The notes under the pieces: model-generated | The model's database searches: none | What the model was told of the DNA's origin: nothing | The model's input: only the letters and a program-made list of their open reading frames with translations | Shown here: one piece after another, positions 1 to 6,724 of the stretch | Layout: each line of letters begins with the position of its first letter | Numbering within the stretch: position 1 is the stretch's first letter | Made by a program: the position numbers and the translations under genes | From: Butyrivibrio sp. | Lineage (GTDB): Bacteria; Bacillota_A; Clostridia; Lachnospirales; Lachnospiraceae | Assembly (NCBI RefSeq): GCF_024699075.1 | Contig: NZ_JAILQF010000274.1 | Location: 1-8,833, forward strand | DNA: 8,833 bases | Direction: 5' to 3'

Positions 1-89
1 AGTGTCATCTCATACAGAATTGTGATCATCTGAGTTTCATTAGCTTCTGAAATCCTTCTTGTGTAGTTACTGATCTGCTCTTTGGTCAT
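1..89 (-). CDS. fliS: Flagellar export chaperone FliS, N-terminal 29 codons (cut by left edge)
   Basis: An ATG at 87-89 opens a frame that stays open to the window edge and gives 29 residues beginning MTKEQISNYTRRISEAN and continuing with TQMITILYEMT. The pattern of a short polar start, an 'I..AN.T.MI.ILYEM' helix and a Tyr-Glu/Asp-Met core is the typical first helix of FliS. FliS binds the disordered C-terminal D0 segment of flagellin in the cytoplasm, prevents its polymerisation and delivers it to the flagellar type III export gate. A clear AGAGG site sits six bases upstream. It lies directly downstream of a flagellin gene on the same strand, its usual partner. The rest of the gene, about 100 codons in the family, is outside the window, so the conserved C-terminal helices cannot be checked. 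The start and family are well supported; the identification rests on a short stretch plus context. Confidence 0.8.
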   Translation of the reverse strand, partial: MTKEQISNYTRRISEANETQMITILYEMT

Positions 90-94
90 AATCG

Positions 95-100
95 TCCTCT
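95..100 (-). promoter_or_regulatory. Ribosome binding site of fliS
   Basis: On the minus strand AGAGGA precedes the ATG at 87-89, with six bases between AGAGG and the start codon. It fixes the start of the truncated fliS frame. Confidence 0.75.
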
Positions 101-106
101 TGTGCG

Positions 107-136
107 AGAATACTGTGCCTTTGGCTTTCAGGTCAA
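107..136 (-). promoter_or_regulatory. Weak candidate housekeeping promoter for fliS
   Basis: On the minus strand TTGACC (131-136, five of six to the -35 consensus) is followed after 18 bases by TATTCT (107-112, four of six to the -10 consensus). Transcription would start near position 100, right at the ribosome binding site, leaving a very short leader. This is marginal, and read-through from the flagellin gene is at least as likely, since no convincing terminator is seen in the 95-base gap. Confidence 0.2.
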
Positions 137-184
137 GGTGCTCGCCGCTTGGCCTGTAAAGTAAACGGGTTACTGTTTATATAC

Positions 185-1363
185 TTACTGCAAGAGCTGA
201 AGCACTTCGCTAGGTCTTTCATTGGCCTGTGCCAGCATTGATATTCCTGCCTGATCAAGTACTGTCTGAGTTGAATAAGTTGTCATCTCTTCAGCCATAT
301 CTACGTCCATGATCCTTGAATATGCCGCTGTCATATTCTCTATTGTTACGTCGATCGACTTATTGGTATGCTCAAGTCTGTTCTGATATGCACCAAGACG
401 GCTTCGCGCCGCAGATATATAGGATATACCGTTCTTGATCTGCTCTATAGCTGCATTAGAATCCTCTAGAGTCTTAGTATTGGCATTGTATACACCAATA
501 TTAGAAAGAGACATTGTAGGTATTCTGATATCAAGGTACTGTCCTTCGTTGGCTCCTATCTGAACTGCCATTGCGCCTGTGCCTGTAATCTCAAGCTGTA
601 TTGTAGTATATGTAGATATAGTCTCATCTACCCTTAGCTGAACTTCCTGACCATTACTGTTTGAGAATTTGATGATATCGCCATCAACAGTTATGTTGTC
701 ATATACATTTCCTTCAGAATCTGTAAGTGTACCTGTTGGAGATGTTATAGAACCGTCATCATCAACTGTCGTTACGATCGTCCTTGTACCTGTCACGCTA
801 TCCTCTTCATACTTGCAGGTAAAGCCTGCTATTGTAGCTGTTCCTGCAGGTATTTCATCTGAATAGGTGCTTACTGTAATATTGGAATCTGTAACATATG
901 TACTTGTCGTACTATCATATACTGTTGCATATCCTTTAAGATCAAATGTTCCGTCAAGGAGCTTTTGCCCGTTAAATTCAGTTGTTTCGCTGACTCTTTC
1001 AATCTCAGATTTTAACTGCTGGATCTCTTCATCGATAATAGCTCTGTCATCATCTGTATTGGTCTCATTACTTGCTTTAATTGCAAGTTCGCTCATTCTC
1101 TGAAGCATATCCTGCATCTCTGCAAGAACTCCGTCTGCTGTTTCTACAATTGAGATTCCGTCTGCATTGGAATCATCAGCTGTATCAAGGCTCTTGATCT
1201 GGGCATTCATCCTTCTTGACATCGCAAGACCTGATGGATTGTCCTTGGCATTAGCTATCTTGAGTCCGCTTGAAAGTCTTTCAAGTGATTCTGTGAGCTT
1301 GTTGTCTGTTGTTTTGAGTGCATTGTTTGCTACTAACGCAGATACGTTGTAATTAATCTTCAT
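185..1363 (-). CDS. fliC: Flagellin, filament subunit
   Basis: A full-length flagellin of 392 residues. Residues 1-140 are the conserved N-terminal D0/D1 helices: MKINYNVSALVANNAL, then the typical RLSSGLKIANAKDNPSGLA segment and ETTEFNGQKLLDG near 127-138. Residues 285-392 are the C-terminal D1/D0 helices, including AARSRLGAYQNRLEH and the end NERPSEVLQLLQ. Residues 141-284 form a Thr/Ser/Asp-rich variable segment that should be exposed on the filament surface, with one cysteine at 183. The protein is exported through the flagellar type III apparatus and polymerises into the filament. A GGAG site seven bases upstream supports the ATG. It starts only 30 bases after the DUF6240-like gene and is followed by fliS, so the three probably share a transcript, although no promoter of its own could be excluded. 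The family call is secure; the symbol could equally be hag or flaA. Confidence 0.97.
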   Translation of the reverse strand: MKINYNVSALVANNALKTTDNKLTESLERLSSGLKIANAKDNPSGLAMSRRMNAQIKSLDTADDSNADGISIVETADGVLAEMQDMLQRMSELAIKASNETNTDDDRAIIDEEIQQLKSEIERVSETTEFNGQKLLDGTFDLKGYATVYDSTTSTYVTDSNITVSTYSDEIPAGTATIAGFTCKYEEDSVTGTRTIVTTVDDDGSITSPTGTLTDSEGNVYDNITVDGDIIKFSNSNGQEVQLRVDETISTYTTIQLEITGTGAMAVQIGANEGQYLDIRIPTMSLSNIGVYNANTKTLEDSNAAIEQIKNGISYISAARSRLGAYQNRLEHTNKSIDVTIENMTAAYSRIMDVDMAEEMTTYSTQTVLDQAGISMLAQANERPSEVLQLLQ

Positions 1364-1369
1364 GGTACT

Positions 1370-1374
1370 TCTCC
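1370..1374 (-). promoter_or_regulatory. Ribosome binding site of flagellin
   Basis: On the minus strand GGAGA precedes the flagellin ATG, with seven bases between GGAG and the start codon. It lies in the 30-base gap after the upstream gene's stop codon. The context ACACGGAG has an ACA-N-GGA arrangement that partly resembles a CsrA binding site; see findings. Confidence 0.8.
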
Positions 1375-1393
1375 GTGTCTTTTAAAATGCAGC

Positions 1394-4300
1394 TTAAGAT
1401 TCTTTCATCATAGAGAGTGTATCTGTAACTGCCTGTACAAATAGTTCCGCTGTTCTTATCAGACTCGTGTCAGTAGTATCTGCTTCCCTGCTAACTGCTG
1501 GTTCACTATTATTGCCTGTTTGTCTTCTTACTCCGTACATGATCGACAGATCATCTGATGATGCATCACCTGTCATTATGTACTTTATATTTTCCATAAA
1601 GCGCTTTACTTCAGATCTTCCCTGAGCTGATGTTGTCAGCATTCCGCCAACTTTCTGCGCATCATGAACCTCATCTTTAGTTAGAGACATATCTGCTTTT
1701 ATAAGGCCGTAATCTTCAGTCTCTATACTTGCCTCTAATTTCTTACTGCTTCCTTCTCCTTTCCTAAAAGAGATATGGAGTGATACTTCACCACTTCCTG
1801 TGTCTACAGGGATCTCATAGCTTCCTTTATCTGCAAGCGCCCCTGCAATTGAAAGCTCTTTGTGAAGAAGTCTTATCACACTAAGGTCAATATATGTATC
1901 GGCTGTATCCATAGCTGTTTCAAGACTTTGTGTAAGTTTATCAATATTATTCTTATAATTTCCAATATCCTTAAGTTCTTCCAGATCTTTTGATATATCA
2001 GCATCATCACCTGTAAGGATATCGCCAAGTGACTTGTCATCACCTTTTTTGATGTTGTCTCTTAGCTTGTTCCAGATATTGTCTGTGACTTTCTTCTTTC
2101 TTGAAGCAATTATCTCTTCCATGGCTTCAAGATTTCTGACAGTTACAGGGATACCTGATCTTTCAAGCTCTTCTGCGCTTTCTTTGGCCTGATCGTCTCT
2201 TAAAGTATTCCTTATGTCTTCAAGCTGTTTCTTGTTGTATTCCTTTTCAAGCTTCCTGTCATCAGCTTCTTCCATGGCATTTGCAAATTCAGGAAGAAGG
2301 GCATCTTCTATTACCTTGCCGCTATCTTCAAAAGCAAACATCTTCTCAGGGCTCATATTCTCATAAGCACTGTCAGCTTTTTCTGAATAATATCTAAAGG
2401 CTGTCTCTATCTGGACATCAATAGCAGTATTCTTTCGTTCTCCGGCGCTAAGGCCTCCAAAGTCGTCATCAATCTTAAAATCAATTCCGCGCTTTGATCT
2501 TGAAATTGTCCTGTTCGCGGTAAGAAGATTACCTATAGTCATTTCAGAACCTGTTTCAAGGATCATACCTATAGCCGCATGATCAGTGGCTTTAAGATTC
2601 TCAAACAGTCTGTAGATTCCTATATAAGACTCTTTTTCCTTATCACTTATCTGCCCGCTGTGCTCAAGCTTATAAAGAAATCTTGAATACTTCTCATTCT
2701 GCTTGTCAGGATCCTTGTCCTTATCGTCAAGATAGCTTTCAAGATCATCAAGGGTCATGGATAGAGGATTTCTTCCCTCTCTTATCATGTCAAGGACTGC
2801 GGATGGCTTTAACTTATCCATGGTATTTACAAGCTTACTGTCAATACTTCTTACAACTTCAACGCTCTGCTTTGTAACTTCCGCGTGGTTATACGAAAGG
2901 ATCCTTACAGCGCGCCTGTTATCATCGCTTGCTTCAAGGTCTATGCCCTTTAAAACTTCATCCACATTCTTAAAGGCCTTCTTAATGTCATCTCCAAGAT
3001 CGCCTCTAACCTGCGTCCCGACTGCTTCGTAGGTCATCTGCGCCTTATCATAGGATGCTTTAAGACTGGTTCCCTTATTGAAGATATCTTCAAGGGTTGC
3101 AGACTTAAACTCCTTGGTAAGCGCCATGACTACTGCTGCCGGAGACTCTTTTACCGCCTCAACCTCTCCATTTGTCTTAGTATACAGATCGTATAGGCTT
3201 TCAGAATTACTTCTGTCTGGGAAAAGAATATTTGCAATCTCCTCTTTTGCAGCCTTAAGATCCGTTATAGCCTTCTCAACATAAGAAGTATCTATCTGAG
3301 TTCCGCTTCTTATGAGGCGAAGGTTAACTTCAGCGCTCATCTCAAATCTTGTCTCTTCTACAAAAAGAGACTTATCTATGTTTACTGCCTTTTGAACAAG
3401 GCTCTCTCTATCACTAAGACTTCCTTTGCTTGCGCTCTTGCCGTCAGCTATAGCTGCTGCCGCGCTTTCGATTATCTCTTTTTGAGTAAGTGGAAAAGAA
3501 ATACTATCTATCTCATTTTTCCTTTGAAGATTATCAGTTGTAAGTGCAAGGCCATCCTTTAAAAGCTGCCTTGCCATATCCTGCATATTCTTATCATCTG
3601 CGCTAAATCCGGCTTCCTCTATAACTTCAGAGATTGAAGAAGAAAGATCCTCATATTCAAGGCCCCTTCCTATCTTATTAAGATAGCCGCCTTCCATATA
3701 ATAAGAGCCCTGGCCATTCTTCTGACCATTGGTTGCATGGTCTGCAAGATAGAAATTGTCTATAGACGGCTCAAGCTTATTGTCCACAAGGAAGTTTTTG
3801 GCTGTATCTTTGGGCGTTCCAAGCATAGACCCTTTTTCAACGGCCTTTAGTACATCTTCGATATTTTCCTTACTTGCAGGGATATCATTATGATCAAAAG
3901 ATTCGATTATATCCTTGGCCATAACGCCGCTTCCAGTAATATCCTTAAGCGTCTCAAGGTCAAGGTCATCATTATATCCGGTAACAACCTGTCCGGACTT
4001 TGCAAGAACAGTCTTTACTTTATCAAGAATAGTCACAGCTTCAGAAGGCTCGACATCTTTCATGTCAAAGCCGTCTTCTCTTGCCTTGTTATAGTCTTCA
4101 AGGGACATAGTGTGTGACATTACAACATCAAAATTATGGAAATTTTCAAAATCAGACCCGTTCTTATCAAGACTTTGTGCAAGTATGCTTGTCTTTTGGG
4201 AATAACCGTCTATATCATGTCTTCCCGAATTAAGATCAACGTCAGCACTCTTTAATGAACCTATAGAGCCAGACATTGAGCCGCCCTGTATGTTTGAAGA

Positions 4301-4408
4301 GCCCAAAGACTTAAAAGCGTCGCTACTTCCTACAAATGATCCTATTCTATCTGATATGTTTTCATCAGGGGATGCCATAAACTGCCCCAGAGCCGATACG
4401 TTAGTCAT
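1394..4408 (-). CDS. DUF6240-like flagellum-associated protein of unknown function, cysteine-free
   Basis: A 1004-residue protein that I recognise, from the YIGIYRLFENLKATDHAAIG and TIGNLLTANR region (about 595-635), as DUF6240-like, known to me mainly from Lachnospiraceae. The molecular role is unknown. The frame could extend to a TTG at 4418-4420, but the ATG at 4406-4408 has GAGG six bases upstream and is the better start. Residues 1-70 are Gly/Ser-rich and probably disordered. The middle is helical and charged, with about seven copies of a short motif (hydrophobic-x-x-x-Gly, then Thr-x-x-Asn/Asp-Leu) between residues 176 and 760. Residues about 860-960 have a beta-rich pattern (IPVDTGSGEVSLHISF, then LEASIETEDYGLIKADMSL) reminiscent of the FliK hook-length-control C-domain. 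There is no signal peptide, no membrane segment and no cysteine. The next gene, flagellin, begins 30 bases after the stop, which points to a flagellar role. The FliK link is inference only. Confidence 0.8.
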   Translation of the reverse strand: MTNVSALGQFMASPDENISDRIGSFVGSSDAFKSLGSSNIQGGSMSGSIGSLKSADVDLNSGRHDIDGYSQKTSILAQSLDKNGSDFENFHNFDVVMSHTMSLEDYNKAREDGFDMKDVEPSEAVTILDKVKTVLAKSGQVVTGYNDDLDLETLKDITGSGVMAKDIIESFDHNDIPASKENIEDVLKAVEKGSMLGTPKDTAKNFLVDNKLEPSIDNFYLADHATNGQKNGQGSYYMEGGYLNKIGRGLEYEDLSSSISEVIEEAGFSADDKNMQDMARQLLKDGLALTTDNLQRKNEIDSISFPLTQKEIIESAAAAIADGKSASKGSLSDRESLVQKAVNIDKSLFVEETRFEMSAEVNLRLIRSGTQIDTSYVEKAITDLKAAKEEIANILFPDRSNSESLYDLYTKTNGEVEAVKESPAAVVMALTKEFKSATLEDIFNKGTSLKASYDKAQMTYEAVGTQVRGDLGDDIKKAFKNVDEVLKGIDLEASDDNRRAVRILSYNHAEVTKQSVEVVRSIDSKLVNTMDKLKPSAVLDMIREGRNPLSMTLDDLESYLDDKDKDPDKQNEKYSRFLYKLEHSGQISDKEKESYIGIYRLFENLKATDHAAIGMILETGSEMTIGNLLTANRTISRSKRGIDFKIDDDFGGLSAGERKNTAIDVQIETAFRYYSEKADSAYENMSPEKMFAFEDSGKVIEDALLPEFANAMEEADDRKLEKEYNKKQLEDIRNTLRDDQAKESAEELERSGIPVTVRNLEAMEEIIASRKKKVTDNIWNKLRDNIKKGDDKSLGDILTGDDADISKDLEELKDIGNYKNNIDKLTQSLETAMDTADTYIDLSVIRLLHKELSIAGALADKGSYEIPVDTGSGEVSLHISFRKGEGSSKKLEASIETEDYGLIKADMSLTKDEVHDAQKVGGMLTTSAQGRSEVKRFMENIKYIMTGDASSDDLSIMYGVRRQTGNNSEPAVSREADTTDTSLIRTAELFVQAVTDTLSMMKES

Positions 4409-4414
4409 ATAAAA

Positions 4415-4418
4415 CCTC
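4415..4418 (-). promoter_or_regulatory. Ribosome binding site deciding the start of the DUF6240-like gene
   Basis: Minus-strand GAGG lies six bases before the ATG at 4406-4408. It overlaps the TTG at 4418-4420 that would otherwise extend the frame by four codons, so the ATG is preferred and the protein is 1004 rather than 1008 residues. Confidence 0.75.
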
Positions 4419-4429
4419 AAATGCTTTCT

Positions 4430-4456
4430 CTGCCGGCACGTCCTGTTATGGCTTGG
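4430..4456 (-). promoter_or_regulatory. Very weak sigma-28-like promoter candidate for the motility unit
   Basis: The motility unit needs a start of transcription in the roughly 50 bases between the terminator and the ATG at 4408, unless it depends on read-through. The best minus-strand match to the flagellar sigma factor consensus TAAA-N15-GCCGATAA is CCAA (4453-4456), 15 bases, GCCGGCAG (4430-4437), which is two of four and five of eight. Position and spacing fit, and the T-run of the terminator lies directly upstream, but the match is poor. Confidence 0.2.
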
Positions 4457-4458
4457 AG

Positions 4459-4505
4459 AAAAAAATAAAGTGCGGCTGCATATCCTTTGCAGTCACACTT
4501 TATTT
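4459..4505 (-). terminator. Rho-independent terminator after glgB
   Basis: On the minus strand a 10-bp outer stem AAATAAAGTG/CACTTTATTT (4496-4505 with 4463-4472) encloses a three-base interior stretch and a 5-bp inner stem CTGCA/TGCAG around the loop AAGGATA (4481-4487). It is followed by a run of T (4459-4465, partly shared with the stem). It sits about 75 bases past the glgB stop codon and separates the glycogen unit from the motility unit. Confidence 0.9.
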
Positions 4506-4580
4506 CGGCACATTATATCAGATTCTTAACCGTATTTGAATTTAGTCTTTTATTTAGTGATTAAATCAGTCTTTTTAGTC

Positions 4581-6695
4581 TTATTTAGAAGTCTTGGAAG
4601 CCTTTTTGGTTGAAGCCTTCTTAGTGGATTCTTTAGATGATTCTTTGGCAGAGTCTTTAGAGCTTTCCTTTTTGGAGGATTTCTTGTCAGAATCCTTAGC
4701 ATCAGAATCCTTAGTATCATCTTCCTTGGAACGAGATTCACTTCTAAGAGTTCTCTTGGTACGCTCAGTTCTTACCATTGATTCCTTCTTTGAAGGGTCC
4801 TGAAACAGGAATACTTCAGCTGCATATGGAGGAAGATCAAAAGTCAAAGAATAATCTTTGTAATCACAAAGGCCAGGCTGAGCCTTGATCTTATCCGGAA
4901 TTCCTGTACCCATTCCTCCAAATCTTGTATCTGCACTGTCAAGAAGATGAGTGTAGTTTCCTGCAAAAGGAACTCCTACCTTAAAGTCCTTCCACTCCAT
5001 TGGAGTGAAGTTGATAACAAACAAAAGGTTATCCTTGCCATTTGATGCTTTACGGATAAAGCTGTATGTGCTTCTGTCTGAGTCATCAGCATTGATCCAC
5101 TCAAAGCCGCCCCAGTTATTATCAATTTCATAAAGGGCAGGATACTTGTTATAGAGCTTTAACAGCTCTGCGACATAATCCTTCATTCCTCTGTGAAGAG
5201 GCTCTGCAAGAAGTCCCCAATCAAGCTCTCTCTTCTCACTCCACTCACGGTTCTGACCAAAATCCTGACCCATGAAGAGGAGTTTCTTACCTGAGTGACC
5301 GAACATAAATGTATATCCGGCTCTGAGATTTGCAAACTTATCTGTTTCATAGCCTGGCATCTTCTCAAGCATTGAGCACTTAAGATGTACTACTTCATCA
5401 TGAGACAGAGGAAGAATATAATTCTCAGCCTCATTGTAGCTCATGGCAAAGGTCATCATATTATGTGCGCCCTTACGGAAGTAAGGATCAAGCTTCATAT
5501 ATTCACAGAAGTCGTGCATCCAGCCCATATTCCACTTAAATGAGAATCCAAGGCCGTCATCTTCAAGCTTGCCTGTTATTTTGGGCCATGCTGTTGACTC
5601 TTCTGCAACAGTCATAAATCCAGGATATGTACCATGGATAACGCTGTTCATGTGCTTGAAGAATTCTATTGCTGCAAGATTCTCATTGCCGCCATATTTA
5701 TTAGGAACCCACTGGCCGTCTTTTTTGCCATAATCAAGATAGAGCATTGATGCTACTGCATCTACTCTTATTCCGTCGATGTGGAATTTACGGATCCAGT
5801 AAAGTGCGTTAGCTATGAGGAAGTTCTTGACTTCATTTTTTTCCAGATTGAAGATCTTGGTTCCCCAGTCAGGATGTTCACCCTTCCTCGGATCCGGATC
5901 TTCGTAGATGCACTGGCCATCAAAGCATGCAAGGCCATGAGCATCAGGGCAGAAGTGCGCCGGTACCCAGTCAAGGATTACACCTATATTGTTTCTATGG
6001 AGAAGGTTTACAAGATACATGAAGTCGACAGGCTCTCCATATCTTGCAGTTGGAGCATAATAGCCTGTTACCTGATAGCCCCATGAGCCATCGAATGGAT
6101 GCTCAGCTATACCCATAAGCTCGATATAGTTGTAATTCATCTCTTTAAGGTACTCTACTATACGGTCTGCAAACTGGCGATATGTATAGAAACCATCTTC
6201 TGTTCCATCAGGATGTTTCATCCAGGAACCGATGTGACATTCGTAGATTGCTATTGGTTGCTTGTTGAGATCTTTTTGGGATATTTCACTTGTCCACTTG
6301 TCATCGGACCACTTGAATGCTGAAAGGTCTGTAGTCCTTGATGCTGTTCCCGGACGAAGTTCAGAGAAGTTAGCATAGGGATCTGCTTTGTAAAGCTTGT
6401 CCCCGCTCTTGGTTGTGATCATATATTTATATAACTCACCAACTCCTACACCCGGAATAAAAAGCTGCCATATTCCGGTCTTAAGTCTTTCCATTTCGTG
6501 GGCGTCTTCATTCCAGCCGTTAAAGGAACCTATTACATGAACACTTTCTGCATTTGGGGCCCATACGGCAAAAAACATTCCCTTTTTGCCATTTTCTTCG
6601 GATGGATGAGCACCCAGTTTTTCGTAGATTTCATAATGAGTTCCGTTGCCAAACAGATACTCATCAGCTTCAGAGATAAATACCTTATTTCCCAT
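4581..6695 (-). CDS. glgB: 1,4-alpha-glucan (glycogen) branching enzyme GlgB with a Lys/Ser-rich C-terminal tail
   Basis: A 704-residue enzyme that cuts alpha-1,4 glucan and re-attaches the piece by an alpha-1,6 bond, branching glycogen in the cytoplasm. Residues about 20-105 are a CBM48-type beta-sandwich (FAVWAPNAESVHVIGSFNGW). The GH13 barrel follows with all signature regions: GYQVTGYYAPTARYG (206-220), LDWVPAHF (241-248), GIRVDAVASMLY with nucleophile Asp312, TVAEEST with acid/base Glu365, and LPLSHDEVVH with the stabilising Asp433. Residues about 540-632 are the C-terminal beta domain ending AEVFLF. The family normally ends near there. Here about 72 extra residues (633-704) follow, rich in Lys, Ser and Asp with short repeats such as KKAST/KKASK, probably disordered and net basic. 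One small change is Leu438 where SHDEVVHGK is usual. The ATG start fits the family N-terminus; its ribosome binding site is weak. It lies 29 bases after the upstream gene, suggesting co-transcription. Confidence 0.97.
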   Translation of the reverse strand: MGNKVFISEADEYLFGNGTHYEIYEKLGAHPSEENGKKGMFFAVWAPNAESVHVIGSFNGWNEDAHEMERLKTGIWQLFIPGVGVGELYKYMITTKSGDKLYKADPYANFSELRPGTASRTTDLSAFKWSDDKWTSEISQKDLNKQPIAIYECHIGSWMKHPDGTEDGFYTYRQFADRIVEYLKEMNYNYIELMGIAEHPFDGSWGYQVTGYYAPTARYGEPVDFMYLVNLLHRNNIGVILDWVPAHFCPDAHGLACFDGQCIYEDPDPRKGEHPDWGTKIFNLEKNEVKNFLIANALYWIRKFHIDGIRVDAVASMLYLDYGKKDGQWVPNKYGGNENLAAIEFFKHMNSVIHGTYPGFMTVAEESTAWPKITGKLEDDGLGFSFKWNMGWMHDFCEYMKLDPYFRKGAHNMMTFAMSYNEAENYILPLSHDEVVHLKCSMLEKMPGYETDKFANLRAGYTFMFGHSGKKLLFMGQDFGQNREWSEKRELDWGLLAEPLHRGMKDYVAELLKLYNKYPALYEIDNNWGGFEWINADDSDRSTYSFIRKASNGKDNLLFVINFTPMEWKDFKVGVPFAGNYTHLLDSADTRFGGMGTGIPDKIKAQPGLCDYKDYSLTFDLPPYAAEVFLFQDPSKKESMVRTERTKRTLRSESRSKEDDTKDSDAKDSDKKSSKKESSKDSAKESSKESTKKASTKKASKTSK
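4584..4799 (-). repeat. Low-complexity Lys/Ser/Asp-rich tail of GlgB with 15-bp microrepeats
   Basis: This stretch codes for residues 633-704 of GlgB. Two exact copies of tcagaatccttag (plus strand) lie 15 bases apart at 4687-4699 and 4702-4714, coding for the repeated Lys-Asp-Ser-Asp. A second 15-base period near 4597-4618 codes for KKAST/KKASK. By count, 24 Lys/Arg against 15 Asp/Glu give a net charge of about +9. The tail lies beyond the folded enzyme. Confidence 0.75.
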
Positions 6696-6701
6696 ACAAA
6701 A

Positions 6702-6713
6702 CTTCCCGCCTTT
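6702..6713 (-). promoter_or_regulatory. Weak ribosome binding site of glgB
   Basis: The 29-base gap before the ATG at 6693-6695 contains minus-strand AAAGGCGGGAAG. It has Shine-Dalgarno-like character (AAAGG at 6709-6713, GGGAAG at 6702-6707) but no perfect GGAGG. Translational coupling with the upstream gene may contribute. Confidence 0.45.
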
Positions 6714-6724
6714 AATGTCTATTC

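Larger units (their letters stand above)
90..184 (-). other. Flagellin-fliS intergenic region with two weak stem-loops
   Basis: This 95-base gap contains a short inverted repeat AGTAA/TTACT (about 160-175). It also has an imperfect repeat GGCCAAG/CTTGACC around a 10-base loop (131-154), which carries one C·A mismatch in the minus-strand transcript. Neither is followed by a T-run on the minus strand, so they do not look like intrinsic terminators. They could slow or stabilise the flagellin message end, but that is only inference. Confidence 0.3.

Noticed and set aside
158..178. Inverted repeat just after the flagellin stop codon as a terminator
   Set aside because: The stem is only about 5 bp and no T-run follows on the minus strand.
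1456..1463. TCTGATAA on the minus strand as a sigma-28 -10 box for a separate flagellin promoter
   Set aside because: It lies inside the upstream coding sequence, matches six of eight bases, and the corresponding -35 (CAGA) is poor. Chance similarity is more likely.
4418..4420. TTG start for the DUF6240-like protein, four codons upstream of the ATG
   Set aside because: The TTG overlaps the GAGG ribosome binding site that is well placed for the ATG at 4406-4408.
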